Of a stretch of DNA of 64,000 bases, positions 63,384 to 64,000 are shown one piece after another. How positions within the stretch are numbered: the stretch's first letter is position 1; each line of letters begins with the position of its first letter. The stretch covers positions 1,306,496 to 1,370,495 of the forward strand of contig SDUX01000002.1 in assembly GCA_008729055.1 (NCBI GenBank), given 5' to 3'. The DNA is from Pyropia haitanensis (lineage: Eukaryota > Rhodophyta > Bangiophyceae > Bangiales > Bangiaceae). Below the pieces are notes generated by a model. That model did not search any database, was not told where the DNA came from, and saw only the letters and a list, made by a program, of their open reading frames with translations. A program made the translations under genes and the position numbers.

Positions 63384-64000
63384 CCGGTCGAGGCGCCCCT
63401 GCCGGCGCTCGCGTCGCCGCCGCGGCCGCCGCCACCACCGCCGCCGTCCCCCGCAGAGACGGCCGCCGACGCGGCGGTGGGGATGGCGGCCGCGTTTGGC
63501 GCCCGCCGTCCGCCGGGCACACCCGCGCCGCCACAGCAGCGCAAGCGGGCGCCGCGGCCGGTAGCGCCGCCGTCACCCCCGTCGCCGCCGCCGGTGGAGG
63601 AGGCGCCCCTGCCGGCGCTAGCGGCGCCGCCGTCGTCCCCGTCGCCGCCACCGCCGCCGCCGCCGTCGCCGAAGCCGACGCCGCCACCGTCGCTACGCCC
63701 GCCGCCGCCGCCGCCGACCGAGACGGCCGCCGAGGCGGCGGCGGGGATGGCGGCCGCGTTTGGTGACCGCCGCCCGCCGGGCACGCCGGCGCCGCCGCAG
63801 CAGCGCAAGCGTGCGCCCAGGGAGGTGGCGCCGCCGCCGCCACCGATGGAGGAGGCCCCGCTACCCGTGCTATCGGCGCCGCCGCCACCGCCGCCGCCGC
63901 CAGCGCCACTGCCCGCCACCCCCAAGGTGTCCCCTCCTCCGCCGCGGGCGCCTGCCCCAGCCCAACCACCTCCGGTGGCAGAGGTGGAGGCTCCCCTCCC
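62494..64000 (+). CDS. Plastid-targeted Pro/Ala repeat protein, frame break at a G run, continues past window
   Basis: The start MAFVAPAPGRLQ (ATG at 62494; an in-frame ATG at 62476 is an alternative) resembles a red-algal plastid transit peptide. Early repeats contain a Y-A-x-(F/M) core (DYAAFDALLD, AAYAAFASLLG, AAYAEMEAALG). The first frame stops at 63282, but a neighbouring frame continues open to the window edge. It encodes two copies, 88 codons apart (63456 and 63720), of ETAADAAVGMAAAFGARRPP followed by GTPAPPQQRKRAPR, separated by poly-Pro and EEAPLPALAAPP-type segments. The switch lies at a G run (63258-63266), where one extra G would join the frames. No family recognised. The alternating basic/Ala helices and Pro linkers suggest a scaffold or binding-repeat protein in the plastid. 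The C-terminus is outside the window. Confidence 0.6.
63258..63266 (+). other. Frame break at a G run in the right-edge gene
   Basis: CAG, eight further Gs and CAG. With nine Gs the upstream frame runs directly into QADAVAPPAGPPP and the repeat-encoding frame. This is the same kind of defect as in the ABCG gene. Confidence 0.65.

Overview
The window is nuclear DNA from a eukaryote. The best fit is a bangiophyte red alga of the Porphyra/Pyropia type. Evidence: extreme GC with long C/G homopolymers and CCG microsatellites, compact genes with few short GT-AG introns, eukaryotic gene content (centromeric H3, sorting nexin, CYP51, TOE1), and two plastid-type leaders that begin MAFVSP/MAFVAP, the phenylalanine-type transit peptide known from red algae. 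The genus is an inference. Nothing here is prokaryotic or viral.

Layout. 1-13 kb: a repeat-rich CBM48 (AMPK-beta-type) protein, an ABCG half transporter, a CENP-A-like histone H3 and a small secreted Ser-Pro protein. 13-23 kb: a PX-BAR sorting nexin, an unassigned multi-pass glycoprotein and a secreted fasciclin (FAS1) protein. 25-32 kb: two head-to-head glycosyltransferases, one chondroitin-synthase-like (CHGN) and one exostosin (GT47). 33-45 kb: a plastid Rdx/SelW-like redox protein with an intron, two germin-like cupins on either side of a TOE1-like deadenylase, then CYP51 convergent with an intron-containing cytochrome b5. 45-53 kb: no convincing host gene, but a mirror-symmetric structure with a 2.55-kb degenerate palindrome at its centre and two copies of a 46-bp hairpin at its edges. 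54-64 kb: a phytolongin-like longin protein, a secreted PhoX-type phosphatase, a uridine kinase-uracil phosphoribosyltransferase fusion, and the start of a plastid-targeted repeat protein that runs off the right edge.

Themes. Several products enter the secretory pathway or matrix (FAS1, cupins, PhoX, glycosyltransferases, Ser-Pro protein), which suits an alga with a thick polysaccharide wall. Sterol synthesis (CYP51) and a possible electron donor (cytochrome b5) are neighbours. Most genes have a C-rich pyrimidine leader on the coding strand just before the ATG. Four genes (ABCG, SNX, TOE1 and the right-edge gene) change reading frame, and in each the change can be placed at a run of eight or more G or C. 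I treat these as probable assembly indels, though tiny introns or real lesions are possible.

Many very long open frames in this window are artefacts of stop-poor GC repeats and were left out.
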